DNA from: Planctomycetota bacterium
Lineage (GTDB): Bacteria; Planctomycetota; Planctomycetia; Isosphaerales; Isosphaeraceae
Length of the DNA: 23,090 nt
Direction of reading: 5' to 3'
Assembly (NCBI GenBank): GCA_021778575.1
Contig: JAJYCH010000005.1
Span: forward strand, 1-23,090
Under the pieces are notes generated by a model. The model was not told the origin of the DNA, searched no databases, and saw only the letters and a list, made by a program, of their open reading frames with translations. Shown piece by piece: positions 1 to 7,269 of this stretch (positions are counted from its first letter, which is position 1; every line of letters begins with the position of its first letter). The translations under genes were made by a program, and so were the position numbers.

Positions 1-1175
1 CGCAATACTGGAAGCTCCGGACCGAGAAGGCCAAGGTTCTTCAGCGCCAGTTCGAGAAGCAACAGGACTACATCGCCGATCAGGAAGCCTATATCCGTCG
101 CTACGGTGCCGGTCAGCGGGCCAAGCAGGCACACGACCGCGAGAAAAAGCTGGCCCGGGTCGAGCGGGTCGAGACGATGCGCGAGATCACCGGGCCACCG
201 ATGGGATTCGGCGAGGTCGAGCGCTCGGGCGATATCGTCATCGATGCCCGACGGATCAGCAAATCTTATGACAAATCTCTGTTCAAAGAATTCAACTTCT
301 CGCTCCTTCGCGGTCAATGCGTGGGTGTCCTCGGTCCCAACGGGGCGGGGAAGTCGACGCTGTTGAAGACCTTGATCGGCCAGGTGACCCCGGATTTTGG
401 CGAAGTGAAGCTCGGGCACAAGGTTCTGATCGGCTACCACGACCAGGGGCTGGAATCACTCGCTCCCGAGACCACGGTTCTCCGCGCTGTCTGGCCCGAG
501 GACGACCCTGACTGGGTCCAGGGGGACGTCCGCGACCTTCTGGCCCGGTTCGGGCTATCGGGCGAACTCGTCCTGCACAATGTCGGCCAGCTCTCGGGTG
601 GCGAGAAAGCAAAAGCGGCCCTGGCGCGGCTTTCGGCGACCTCGGCCAACTTCCTGGTCATGGACGAACCGACCAATCACCTCGATATCTGGGCGTGCGA
701 CGCACTTGAACGGTCGATCCTCGACTTCGAGGGGACCGTCCTGGTTGTCTCGCACGACCGGTACTTCCTCAATCAGGTGGCCGATCGGATCATCGTCGTC
801 GATTCCGGTAAAGCGAAGGTCATCGAAGGGGACTACGAGACTTATCAGCATCTCACGGCGCAGGAGACCGAAGCCGCGTCGCGCAAGGCGGCCCTTGTCC
901 CGGCTCAAACCACGGGAGCGCGGGAAGCGCCGAGAGCGGATGGTAAGGCCGAGAAGAAGAAGCGTAAATATCCCTACCGAAAAGTGGCCGACATCGAGCG
1001 TGAGATCGCCGAGGTCGAGGCCGAAATCGCCCAGCTTGAGGATTTACTGGCCCAGCCGGCGACCTGGAAAGAAACCCTGAAAGCCATCGCGGCCCAGGAT
1101 CGACACAAGATCCTCCAGGAAAATCTGGCCAAGCTTTATGAACACTGGGAGGAGGCATCGGAGTTAAATGCTTGA
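1..1175 (+). CDS. ABC-F family ATPase (translation-factor type), 5'-truncated by window edge
   Basis: The reading frame is open from base 3, so the N-terminal ABC domain lies outside the window. What remains is the end of the inter-domain linker (charged helical stretch with QQDYIADQEAYIRRYGAG, bases about 60-116), the whole second ATPase domain and a C-terminal coiled coil. Visible motifs are Walker A GPNGAGKST (333-359), signature LSGGEK (591-608), Walker B FLVMDEPTNHLD (about 651-686) and H-switch His (753-755). The EPTNHLD form of Walker B is typical of ABC-F proteins, which bind ribosomes and have no membrane domain. After a Lys-rich patch, the last ~70 residues form a predicted coiled coil (IEREIAEVEAEIAQLEDLL), as in Uup/YdiF-like members. 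Any ATG inside, such as 177, falls mid-protein and is not the true start. ABC-F is secure; the exact subfamily is not. Confidence 0.93.
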   Translation, partial: QYWKLRTEKAKVLQRQFEKQQDYIADQEAYIRRYGAGQRAKQAHDREKKLARVERVETMREITGPPMGFGEVERSGDIVIDARRISKSYDKSLFKEFNFSLLRGQCVGVLGPNGAGKSTLLKTLIGQVTPDFGEVKLGHKVLIGYHDQGLESLAPETTVLRAVWPEDDPDWVQGDVRDLLARFGLSGELVLHNVGQLSGGEKAKAALARLSATSANFLVMDEPTNHLDIWACDALERSILDFEGTVLVVSHDRYFLNQVADRIIVVDSGKAKVIEGDYETYQHLTAQETEAASRKAALVPAQTTGAREAPRADGKAEKKKRKYPYRKVADIEREIAEVEAEIAQLEDLLAQPATWKETLKAIAAQDRHKILQENLAKLYEHWEEASELNA

Positions 1176-1346
1176 GCGGGCACCACGCTCCATGAGCGCG
1201 GATCGAGTTGCCTGGCTTCATGACTGCAAGAGTGCACTGATGAAGATGGGGACGGATACATTCCTTTCGAGCAACCTGGTCCGAAACTGGACATCGAGAG
1301 TTCCGGAGGCGACGTGCCTGGTTTGTCATCGCCGTTCTTGGGCGGG

Positions 1347-1374
1347 TTGCCTCGCCTCACTCCCCGGATATGTT
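1347..1374 (+). promoter_or_regulatory. possible sigma70-type promoter for the metallophosphoesterase
   Basis: TTGCCT (1347-1352) and TATGTT (1369-1374) are separated by 16 nt, about 95 nt upstream of the preferred ATG. Both hexamers match the consensus only partly. The rest of 1176-1469 shows no convincing gene; an 82-residue open frame at 1168-1416 has no recognisable features. Confidence 0.25.
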
Positions 1375-1469
1375 AGATTTGCGAGTCTGAGCAATCTGGA
1401 ACGTTTTGAGCCTTGAAGTGGGTTGCCGACAAGACAAGCCAATCCAGGACGACCGCCGAGTTCTCTCCC

Positions 1470-2333
1470 ATGCCCGACCCTCAAAAGATGCTGGCGATTC
1501 TGAAACGAGCGACCGACCTGTTTCGGTCGACGCCAGGACGCCGGGGCGGCCTGATCACTCTGGATGATACGGTTGAAGAGGTCATGGTCGTCGGCGATCT
1601 GCACGGAAATCTGCCGGCATTTCGTCAGGTCCTGATCTCCGCCGACCTGGCCAATCATCCTCGGCGCCATCTTGTCCTCCAGGAACTGGTCCACGGCAAC
1701 AAGCACTACCTGGACGATCAGGGAGACAAGTCGCATCAACTTGTCGATATTGTCTGCGCGTTGAAATGCCAGTTTCCCCAACGTGTCCACCTGATACTCG
1801 GCAATCATGAACTCTCGGAGTTGACGGGGCGGCCGATCGCGAAGGCCGGCGTCGCTCTCAATGCCTTGTTCCGGACCGGGATCAAGACCGCCTACGGAGA
1901 CTCGGCTGACGCGATCTATGCGGCTTATCAGTCACTTTTCGCGGCGCTTCCCCTGGCTGTCCGGACTTCCAATCGCGTCTTTCTCTGCCACACGATTCCC
2001 GACCCGATCGATCTCGAGAATTTCGATTGCTCGATCTTCGAGGCGGAAACCTGGCCCAAAGAGGCGATGGCACGCCACGGCGCGGTCTACGCAATCACCT
2101 GGGGAAGAAATACCGAGGGATCGACGATCGACCGGTTCGCGGAACTCGTCGACGCCGATTGGTTCATCACCGGACATCAGCCGTGTGAGGAAGGATTCCG
2201 ACAGGCGAATCATCGACAGATCATCGTTGACGGAACCGACCCTTATCCGGCGTACTGTTTGTTCCCGGCCGGCGGGGAGACCAGTGTCGAAGCTCTGCTG
2301 AAGTGTGTCCATGTCTTTACACCCGTGGCTTGA
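1470..2333 (+). CDS. metallophosphoesterase, PPP-phosphatase-like
   Basis: 287 residues from ATG 1470; an in-frame TTG at 1413 would add 19 unconserved residues, so ATG is preferred although no clear Shine-Dalgarno precedes it. The dimetal phosphoesterase motifs appear in order: GDLHGN (residues 42-47), a GD at 85-86, GNHE (111-114), a His in FLCHTIP (174) and GHQP (235-238). This fits the calcineurin-like/PPP fold that hydrolyses phosphomonoesters, probably with Mn or Fe. The second motif reads QGDKSHQ where PPP enzymes have GDYVDRG; the metal-ligand Asp is kept, the following DRG is lost. No signal peptide or membrane segment is visible, so it is probably cytosolic. Substrate (phosphoprotein, Ap4A-type nucleotide or other) cannot be read from the sequence. 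It stands alone, about 300 nt after the ABC-F gene. Confidence 0.85.
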   Translation: MPDPQKMLAILKRATDLFRSTPGRRGGLITLDDTVEEVMVVGDLHGNLPAFRQVLISADLANHPRRHLVLQELVHGNKHYLDDQGDKSHQLVDIVCALKCQFPQRVHLILGNHELSELTGRPIAKAGVALNALFRTGIKTAYGDSADAIYAAYQSLFAALPLAVRTSNRVFLCHTIPDPIDLENFDCSIFEAETWPKEAMARHGAVYAITWGRNTEGSTIDRFAELVDADWFITGHQPCEEGFRQANHRQIIVDGTDPYPAYCLFPAGGETSVEALLKCVHVFTPVA

Positions 2334-2348
2334 ATAAACCACACGGGT
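2321..2348 (+). terminator. weak hairpin straddling the metallophosphoesterase stop codon
   Basis: ACCCGTG (2321-2327) pairs with CACGGGT (2342-2348) around a 14-nt loop that contains the TGA stop. There is no T-run after it, so intrinsic termination is uncertain. Confidence 0.25.
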
Positions 2349-2377
2349 TGCATCAGCTCAACGCCCCTCCCTATACT
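2348..2377 (+). promoter_or_regulatory. candidate promoter for the FkbM-type gene
   Basis: TTGCAT (2348-2353), 18-nt spacer, TATACT (2372-2377, 5 of 6 matches to TATAAT), about 50 nt upstream of the GTG start at 2428. It is the best promoter-like pair in this gap. Confidence 0.35.
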
Positions 2378-2427
2378 TCGATTTCAGACCTCAACCCTCG
2401 AATTCTTTTCGAGAGGACTTCCGCAAC

Positions 2428-3249
2428 GTGGCTTCAATCATCTCTCGACATGAGCGCGGGATCTGGCGGACCGCCACATCCCTGATCCAATTCACGCGGT
2501 ACTTCAAGAACTGGAAGGACGTCTGGTCCGCCTACCGGACACGGACTCCATTTCCGCCGATGGTCCTGACCAACGGCCTCACGCTACAGCACGATCCGGT
2601 CGATGATCCGCTCCGATCGTTCCGCGAATTCTTCATCGACCAGAACTACACCAGCAAGAAGTTCTACACGCCTCGTTGCGGGGATGTGGTCCTCGACCTG
2701 GGCGGTAAGGTTGGCTTCTTCGCGCTGTCGCTCGAATGGATGGCCCGAGGGGTCCGGATTCATACGTTTGAAACCTCGTCCGATCGGCGGATCCGGTTGA
2801 AGCGAAACATCACCACGAACCGACTCAACCCGTTCATCACGGTCTATCCGTTTGTCGTCGGGGTTGCCGCGCCCGCCGAGGCCCAGCTTCAGACAGCCGG
2901 GAAATCAGGTCTGCGCTCACTCCAGGGGCGACCCAATAGCTCGTTCAGCATGCTCGACGTCCTGCCGACCCTCACACTCACCGAGGCGATCGACCTCACG
3001 GGCGCGGCTCAGATCGACTTGCTCAAGATTGAAGACGAAGGTAACGAAGTCGCTATCCTCGAATCCGCCGATCACGAAACCTGGTCAAAGATTCGTCGGA
3101 TTGTCGTCAAATATCACGAAAACCTGGTCGTGGATTGTCGAAATCAAGTTGTCGACATTCTTTATAGCCACGGCTACAATCAGATCGACGTCCTACCCGA
3201 GCGAGGGAAGTCGGGGATTGGCTTGATTCGCGCCAGTCGCGACCATTGA
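2428..3249 (+). CDS. FkbM-family SAM-dependent methyltransferase
   Basis: 273 residues from GTG 2428, supported by the purine-rich GAGAGG (2411-2416) a short distance upstream; the next in-frame ATG (M45) would remove conserved sequence. The central part has a Rossmann SAM-binding motif, VLDLGGKVGF (residues 88-97), followed by a strand with an acidic residue (HTFE, E115). The C-terminal third has IDLLKIEDEGNE (196-207), the counterpart of the FkbM hallmark LKIDVEGAE. FkbM-type enzymes usually O-methylate sugars or polyketide/glycan hydroxyls. Two motif residues are unusual: G-G-K-V-G replaces the common G-A-N-x-G, and EDEGNE replaces DVEGAE. No signal peptide is seen. The gene is not inside a glycan cluster here, so the acceptor is unknown. 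Confidence 0.85.
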   Translation: MASIISRHERGIWRTATSLIQFTRYFKNWKDVWSAYRTRTPFPPMVLTNGLTLQHDPVDDPLRSFREFFIDQNYTSKKFYTPRCGDVVLDLGGKVGFFALSLEWMARGVRIHTFETSSDRRIRLKRNITTNRLNPFITVYPFVVGVAAPAEAQLQTAGKSGLRSLQGRPNSSFSMLDVLPTLTLTEAIDLTGAAQIDLLKIEDEGNEVAILESADHETWSKIRRIVVKYHENLVVDCRNQVVDILYSHGYNQIDVLPERGKSGIGLIRASRDH

Positions 3250-3309
3250 ATCCCGACGCGTGTTGAACTCATCGACAGTCAACGATTGACCAGGCCGATC
3301 GCGATGACC

Positions 3310-3348
3310 GGACCGACGGAGCGAAGTTTACTTCGACTTCGTCGGTCC
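3310..3348. terminator. long hairpin between convergent genes, probable (bidirectional) terminator
   Basis: GGACCGACG (3310-3318) pairs perfectly with CGTCGGTCC (3340-3348). After a small internal loop, CGAAG (3322-3326) pairs with CTTCG (3331-3335) around a TTTA tetraloop. On the plus strand CTTT follows the stem, suiting termination of the methyltransferase transcript. The stem overlaps the last codons and stop of the convergent amt gene. Confidence 0.5.
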
Positions 3349-4968
3349 TTTCGTCGCGCTGGAAGCCCCCTTTGGTGGAACCCCGGGGCCGAAGGTGGCC
3401 AGGTAGTCCTGGCTCGCCGTCTGCACGGCGTAGGTCTCCTCGGAGACATAACCGAGTACACCCATCTCGGGAACGTCGAGTCCCGCGACTTCCACGCCCG
3501 CCGAAACGCGATTGCCGATCGTTCGTTCGATCACCGCGAACGTCAACAGGGCCATCGGCAGAGTCCAGACGAGATTCGCGACCACCCCCACGAGCTGGGC
3601 GAGCAACTGGCCGAAGCCGCCACCATGAAGCAGCCCGATTGGCGGCGTGATCACTCCATTGAGCCCCGGACCATATTCGCCCGTGGCAAACAGACCAACA
3701 CAGAGCGTACCGAACGCTCCACAGACTCCGTGGACGCTGATGGCCCCCACCGGATCATCGATCCCCAGCGCTTTCTCAAAAAACAGGATCGAGCCAACGA
3801 CAAGAGCACCCGCCAGCGCACCGATCGCCACGGCTCCGATCGGATTCACATAAGCGCAGGAAGCCGAGATCGCCACGGCTCCCGCCAGGAGACCATTGCA
3901 ACTCATGGTCGGGTCGGGCTTGCCGTAACTGATCCACATGGTCCCCATCGAAGTCAGACAGCCCGACGCCGTCGCGAGCAAGGTGCAGACCGCGATCGAG
4001 CCGATCCGCAGGTCCGAGGCGTCGAACGCCCGACCCGCATTGAGCCCGAACCAGCCGAACGCCAGGATCAGCGTCCCAACCACCACCATCGGGATATTAT
4101 GACCGGGGATCGCGTTCACCTGACCGGTCTTGCTGAATTTGCCGATCCGCGGCCCGAGCGAGATCGCCCCGGCCAGTGCCATTGAACCGCCCGTTAGATG
4201 GACGACGCTGGAACCCGCGAAATCGACCAGACCGTTCCCCCAACCAAACATCACGCCCAGATCCGACAGCCAGCCATTCCCCCAGACCCAGCAGCCATAA
4301 ACCGGATAGATCAGCGTCGAGGCGCAGACGCCATAAGCCAGGCAGGCCTGGAACCGCCAGCGCTCGGCCATCGCTCCGGTCGGAATCGTCGCCGCAGTAT
4401 CAACAAACATCGCCTGAAGGATGAAAATCGACAGGATGGCCGCTCCACCAGTGGAACCGCTCAGAAAGAATCCGGAAAAGCCGATCAGATCCCAGCGGAG
4501 CCCAAAAAACTGGAGAGAACCCATGGAATCGGGCGCGTTCATCTCGCCTAACGACCCGAACGGGCCATGACCGCCAAACATCAGACCAAAGCCCACCGCC
4601 CAGTAGCCCAGGACCGAGACCGCGTAAATCGCGAAGTTCATGGACATGGTGTGGGCCACGTTTTTCGACCGGATGAGACCCGTCTCGACCAGCGAAAACC
4701 CCGCCTTCAGCGACATGACCAGGATGGACGCCAGAATGATCCAGATGACGTTGAGCTCGCTCCGGAGACGGGCCAGTTCCGCCGCCGGAATGGTCGAGGT
4801 CTCCACTTGAATCGTGGTCACGGGTTCGACAAAAGTCGAGGCGGGGATACGCGTCGGTTCCTGACTGCCGAAGCCCCACGACCCGTTCACCAAAACGAAC
4901 CCAATGACCAGGATTGAGCCGGCGAGAGTCATGAACGCTCGTCGCCAGACTCGCGAGTGAATCGGCAT
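3328..4968 (-). CDS. amt: ammonium transporter, Amt family
   Basis: 546 residues; ATG at 4968 is preceded on the minus strand by AAGGA about 10 nt upstream. Amt proteins are trimeric membrane channels that take up ammonium. Family signs are the signature DFAGSSVVHLTGG (residues 249-261) with the first pore His (257), the second pore His in ISVHGVCGAFG (413), and about eleven hydrophobic helices from residue 73 to about 490. The C-terminal tail VEVAGLDVPEMGVLGY resembles the cytosolic region that contacts PII/GlnK. It is about 100 residues longer than a typical Amt: an extra N-terminal hydrophobic segment (13-28, likely a signal peptide) and a polar linker (31-72) precede the core, and a Pro/Ser/Lys-rich tail follows it. 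No glnB/glnK is adjacent on the visible sides, which is unlike many bacterial amt loci. Confidence 0.96.
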   Translation of the reverse strand: MPIHSRVWRRAFMTLAGSILVIGFVLVNGSWGFGSQEPTRIPASTFVEPVTTIQVETSTIPAAELARLRSELNVIWIILASILVMSLKAGFSLVETGLIRSKNVAHTMSMNFAIYAVSVLGYWAVGFGLMFGGHGPFGSLGEMNAPDSMGSLQFFGLRWDLIGFSGFFLSGSTGGAAILSIFILQAMFVDTAATIPTGAMAERWRFQACLAYGVCASTLIYPVYGCWVWGNGWLSDLGVMFGWGNGLVDFAGSSVVHLTGGSMALAGAISLGPRIGKFSKTGQVNAIPGHNIPMVVVGTLILAFGWFGLNAGRAFDASDLRIGSIAVCTLLATASGCLTSMGTMWISYGKPDPTMSCNGLLAGAVAISASCAYVNPIGAVAIGALAGALVVGSILFFEKALGIDDPVGAISVHGVCGAFGTLCVGLFATGEYGPGLNGVITPPIGLLHGGGFGQLLAQLVGVVANLVWTLPMALLTFAVIERTIGNRVSAGVEVAGLDVPEMGVLGYVSEETYAVQTASQDYLATFGPGVPPKGASSATKGPTKSK

Positions 4969-5171
4969 CGATGGAAATCCTTCGTGATCACCTGGAACGA
5001 GTCAGCCCTGGTCCCGCCAGCGTTCGAGGACCGGCCGATTGTGACGGAGCAGCATCTTATCGGATCTCGGACCGCAACGTATGTTGCCAGGAACAAAGGA
5101 GAAACACAACGAGCCATGATCAAGGAAGAAGCGATGTTTGAGAGCGGTTTGCCGATTGGTGTCGTGATCCG

Positions 5172-5226
5172 GTAGGGTGGGCTCGGCCCACCACGAATGG
5201 ATGATGGTGGGCCGAGCCCACCCTAC
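5172..5226. repeat. REPIN-like double palindrome
   Basis: Bases 5172-5193 and 5205-5226 are perfect 22-nt reverse complements with an 11-nt spacer. Each arm also folds on itself (GGTGGGC-TCG-GCCCACC), so the element is two inverted hairpin repeats, the layout of a REPIN (paired REP sequences). It lies about 200 nt upstream of amt. No flanking direct repeat was found and no REP-associated transposase (RAYT) gene is in the window. Confidence 0.8.
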
Positions 5227-5354
5227 GCCAGAGAAGACGCGACTGCCACTTGAAAAACGCTCTCGCCATCAAGTTGCTCGTGCCGATTCCCGAAGTTCGA
5301 CAAACAAGACAAATCGGGAGATTCGCCCGGGATCATTCGTCCAGTGCGCAAAAA

Positions 5355-5431
5355 AAGCCGGTCAGCCTGAACTTTCCCAAAAAACGCCACCTCTCCCGTA
5401 GCGTATTTGGGTGATTCAGACAGACCGGCTT
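5355..5431 (+). ncRNA. tandem hairpin element, copy 1 (candidate structured RNA)
   Basis: An outer stem pairs 5355-5371 with 5415-5431 (15 of 17 positions). Inside it, CCCAAA (5376-5381) pairs with TTTGGG (5406-5411) and ACGC (5384-5387) with GCGT (5401-5404). The apical loop carries CACCTCTCCC, which could base-pair with purine-rich Shine-Dalgarno sequences if transcribed on the plus strand. Strand, transcription and function are inferred; it could instead be a dispersed palindromic repeat. Confidence 0.45.
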
Positions 5432-5450
5432 GGCTCAAGCTCTGAGATAA

Positions 5451-5523
5451 AGCCAGTCGGTCGGAATATTGTCAGGCACGCCACCTCTCCCATGGCAACC
5501 TGAAGAATTCAGACCGACCAGCT
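5451..5523 (+). ncRNA. tandem hairpin element, copy 2
   Basis: An outer stem pairs 5451-5467 with 5507-5523 with a few mismatches; CAGG (5473-5476) pairs with CCTG (5499-5502), and GCCA (5480-5483) with TGGC (5493-5496). It follows copy 1 after 19 nt. The 14-nt loop region ACGCCACCTCTCCC (5478-5491) is identical to 5384-5397 in copy 1, while the stems differ yet still pair. Loop identity with stem drift is what a structured RNA or a mobile hairpin would show. Confidence 0.45.
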
Positions 5524-5575
5524 CGGATCGAACAACCTACAAGCCGCGAATCGCGACGAGGTTTAGTGTAAGAAA

Positions 5576-5614
5576 GGGCGAGCGGGGGGGTCGTGCGAGG
5601 CAACCCGCTCGCCC
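5576..5614 (-). terminator. GC-rich hairpin, possible minus-strand terminator
   Basis: GGGCGAGCGGG (5576-5586) pairs perfectly with CCCGCTCGCCC (5604-5614) around a 17-nt loop. On the minus strand the stem is followed by TTTCTTAC, a short U-rich run; on the plus strand no T-run follows. Which transcript it would end is unclear. Confidence 0.35.
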
Positions 5615-6087
5615 CTTGGCGGTTGGAGAGACCGTTGTAAAACGATCATCCGTCGCCGGTGGGGTGGCTCATTAAAGTCAGCGTTGACGTAATTTTGAAG
5701 GAAACGTGCACAGCCCGTGCCATCAAAATGTTGGTCAGAACGATTTATCTTCTTCGATCACTCGTGTCACCCTGACGGAGAGGTAAGAAAAGCAAAGGCC
5801 GTGCCAGCACAAAAAAACGGCGTGAATCGACGCGGGAAATTCCTCGCTTTGTCTTCCATAATTGCCTTATACTCAATCCGAGTAAACAATTATGTCGATT
5901 TCGCCGTTCTCGGATCTTTTTTCGGAAATCTGTGATCCGGACGAAAGTGTTCGATGAACCATCAGCATCGTGTGCAAGAATTAGGCATCGAAGCGAGCCT
6001 TCTGGGCACATCCTTCGCCAAACCGAAAACCGACTTGCCGCGGATTTCGCGTCGTGCCCGATTGAACGGCAGAGGAGAAGGAGTCGA

Positions 6088-7263
6088 ATGTCGAAATCGA
6101 GGCATGCATCTTCGGAATTCCTGGATTTTCCTGAGGGGTCGAACGTCACCGGTCCCGTGAGCCCGGTTCGAGTCGCGCTTGATGAGGAGGGTATACCGCG
6201 GCAACTACCGGTGACGGAATGGCTGGACGGGTTACCGATGATCGACTCACGCGGTTTTCAGGCCATCCTGCGCTTCTGTCGGGCTGACGGCTCCGTCGTG
6301 TTTGGTCCGACGGGCCGCTCGTTGTCGCGACTTCGTCGTCTCGATCAAGTGGCGGAACGACTGGCCGACCCAAGCCTGGCCGCCGTCGTCGCTCGCTGGC
6401 TACCGTCGAGCCGAGCCGCTGTGTACGGATTGGTGACTCCGCCACTCCCGTCTTATTGCTCGCGCGACCGGCCACTGGCGATCTTCCGGGCCGACTGGAG
6501 CCCACGAGGCGACGTTCTGGCGGTCGACCATCGCCAGATTGGTCCGGAAAGTCAGCTGGAAGCCGGTTCAAAGGGCCAGGTCTGGCTCGGTCCGTCCTGG
6601 ACTTCCTCGCGGCTCGAAGGGCGGGTCTCCTCGCCGAGGCAAACGTCGTCGACTTCGACCGCGTTCGCTCAATCGCTGGAATGGTCGTTCAAAGCCGGAA
6701 CGACGCGGGTCACTCGAAGCGTCACGCTCCTTCGAGGAAAGTCGATGGCGTTGCTCGGCCAGCAAGTCGATGGGCCGATGGAGGATTCCGAAATCCGCCT
6801 GGCTCTGCCCAACGGAATCGAGGCGACGGTCGTTGCTGGTACCCGCTCCGTCCAGCTCCGGGCCGGCGTGGGTAAACCGACGGCCCGGCTGATTCCGCTC
6901 GGCCTGCCAGGTCATGACTGGCCCTCGGACCGAGGATCGATACGCGTGGAGGGGCGCGAAGTGGTGATCCACCAGCGAACCGAGGGAAAGCGCGACTGGC
7001 TCCCGGTGTTGCTCACCTGGAACCAGTCGCCCACATTCTGGCGGTCGCTGACCGTGGCCCACCGTTCCCGGGCTGTTCCGGCCGATCTGGCCGTGGCCTA
7101 CCGGGTCGCCTGGCGTCCCACTGATCCGGGCGTCCTGATTTACCGGAGCCTGGGACCACCGGACCTCCGGTCCGTGCTGGGACATCAGACCTCCGCCCGG
7201 ATTCTGGTGGGGACATTGACGAGAAACGGCGAGGTCGTCTCAATCTTGAAGGTTGAGCGGTAA
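6088..7263 (+). CDS. protein of unknown function, possible heparinase-type beta-sandwich
   Basis: 391 residues from ATG 6088, chosen because AGGAGAAGGAG (6073-6083) sits just upstream; the frame stays open back to 5932 but that extension is Arg-rich and unsupported. No signal peptide or membrane helix is visible. The N-terminal third is probably helical (LRRLDQVAERLADPSLAAVVARWL). From about residue 145 alternating strands dominate. The stretch AIFRADWSPRGDVLAVD, and later TRVTRSVTLLRGKSMALLGQ, recall the beta-sandwich half of heparinase II/III-like proteins, where an Arg-rich strand is followed by a hydrophobic one. The His-containing catalytic segment typical of those lyases is not seen. 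The resemblance is by eye only, so function is open. It converges with the small membrane gene, 6 nt away. Confidence 0.75.
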   Translation: MSKSRHASSEFLDFPEGSNVTGPVSPVRVALDEEGIPRQLPVTEWLDGLPMIDSRGFQAILRFCRADGSVVFGPTGRSLSRLRRLDQVAERLADPSLAAVVARWLPSSRAAVYGLVTPPLPSYCSRDRPLAIFRADWSPRGDVLAVDHRQIGPESQLEAGSKGQVWLGPSWTSSRLEGRVSSPRQTSSTSTAFAQSLEWSFKAGTTRVTRSVTLLRGKSMALLGQQVDGPMEDSEIRLALPNGIEATVVAGTRSVQLRAGVGKPTARLIPLGLPGHDWPSDRGSIRVEGREVVIHQRTEGKRDWLPVLLTWNQSPTFWRSLTVAHRSRAVPADLAVAYRVAWRPTDPGVLIYRSLGPPDLRSVLGHQTSARILVGTLTRNGEVVSILKVER

Positions 7264-7269
7264 CCGAGT

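Larger units (their letters stand above)
4969..6087. other. 1.1-kb region without a convincing gene
   Basis: Open frames here are short, low in recognisable content and lack good ribosome sites. The stretch holds a double palindrome (5172-5226), two tandem hairpins (5355-5523) and a GC-rich hairpin (5576-5614), each listed separately. A TATACT box at 5868-5873, about 215 nt before the next gene, has no good -35 partner. Confidence 0.6.

Noticed and set aside
1168..1416. 82-residue open frame after the ABC-F gene
   Set aside because: No motif, no ribosome site and an unlikely composition; the region reads better as a promoter-bearing gap.
3286..4185. 299-residue open frame on the plus strand
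   Set aside because: Antisense to the amt core; composition (Arg, His, Asp, Gln) is typical of shadows of membrane protein genes.
5064..5088. Sigma54-like sequence upstream of amt on the minus strand (TGGCA ... TTGC)
   Set aside because: The GG and GC dinucleotides are separated by 11 nt; sigma54 promoters need 10, and this spacing is strict.
4957..5175. 72-residue open frame opposite the amt start
   Set aside because: It overlaps the amt start region, lacks a ribosome site and ends at the palindromic repeat.
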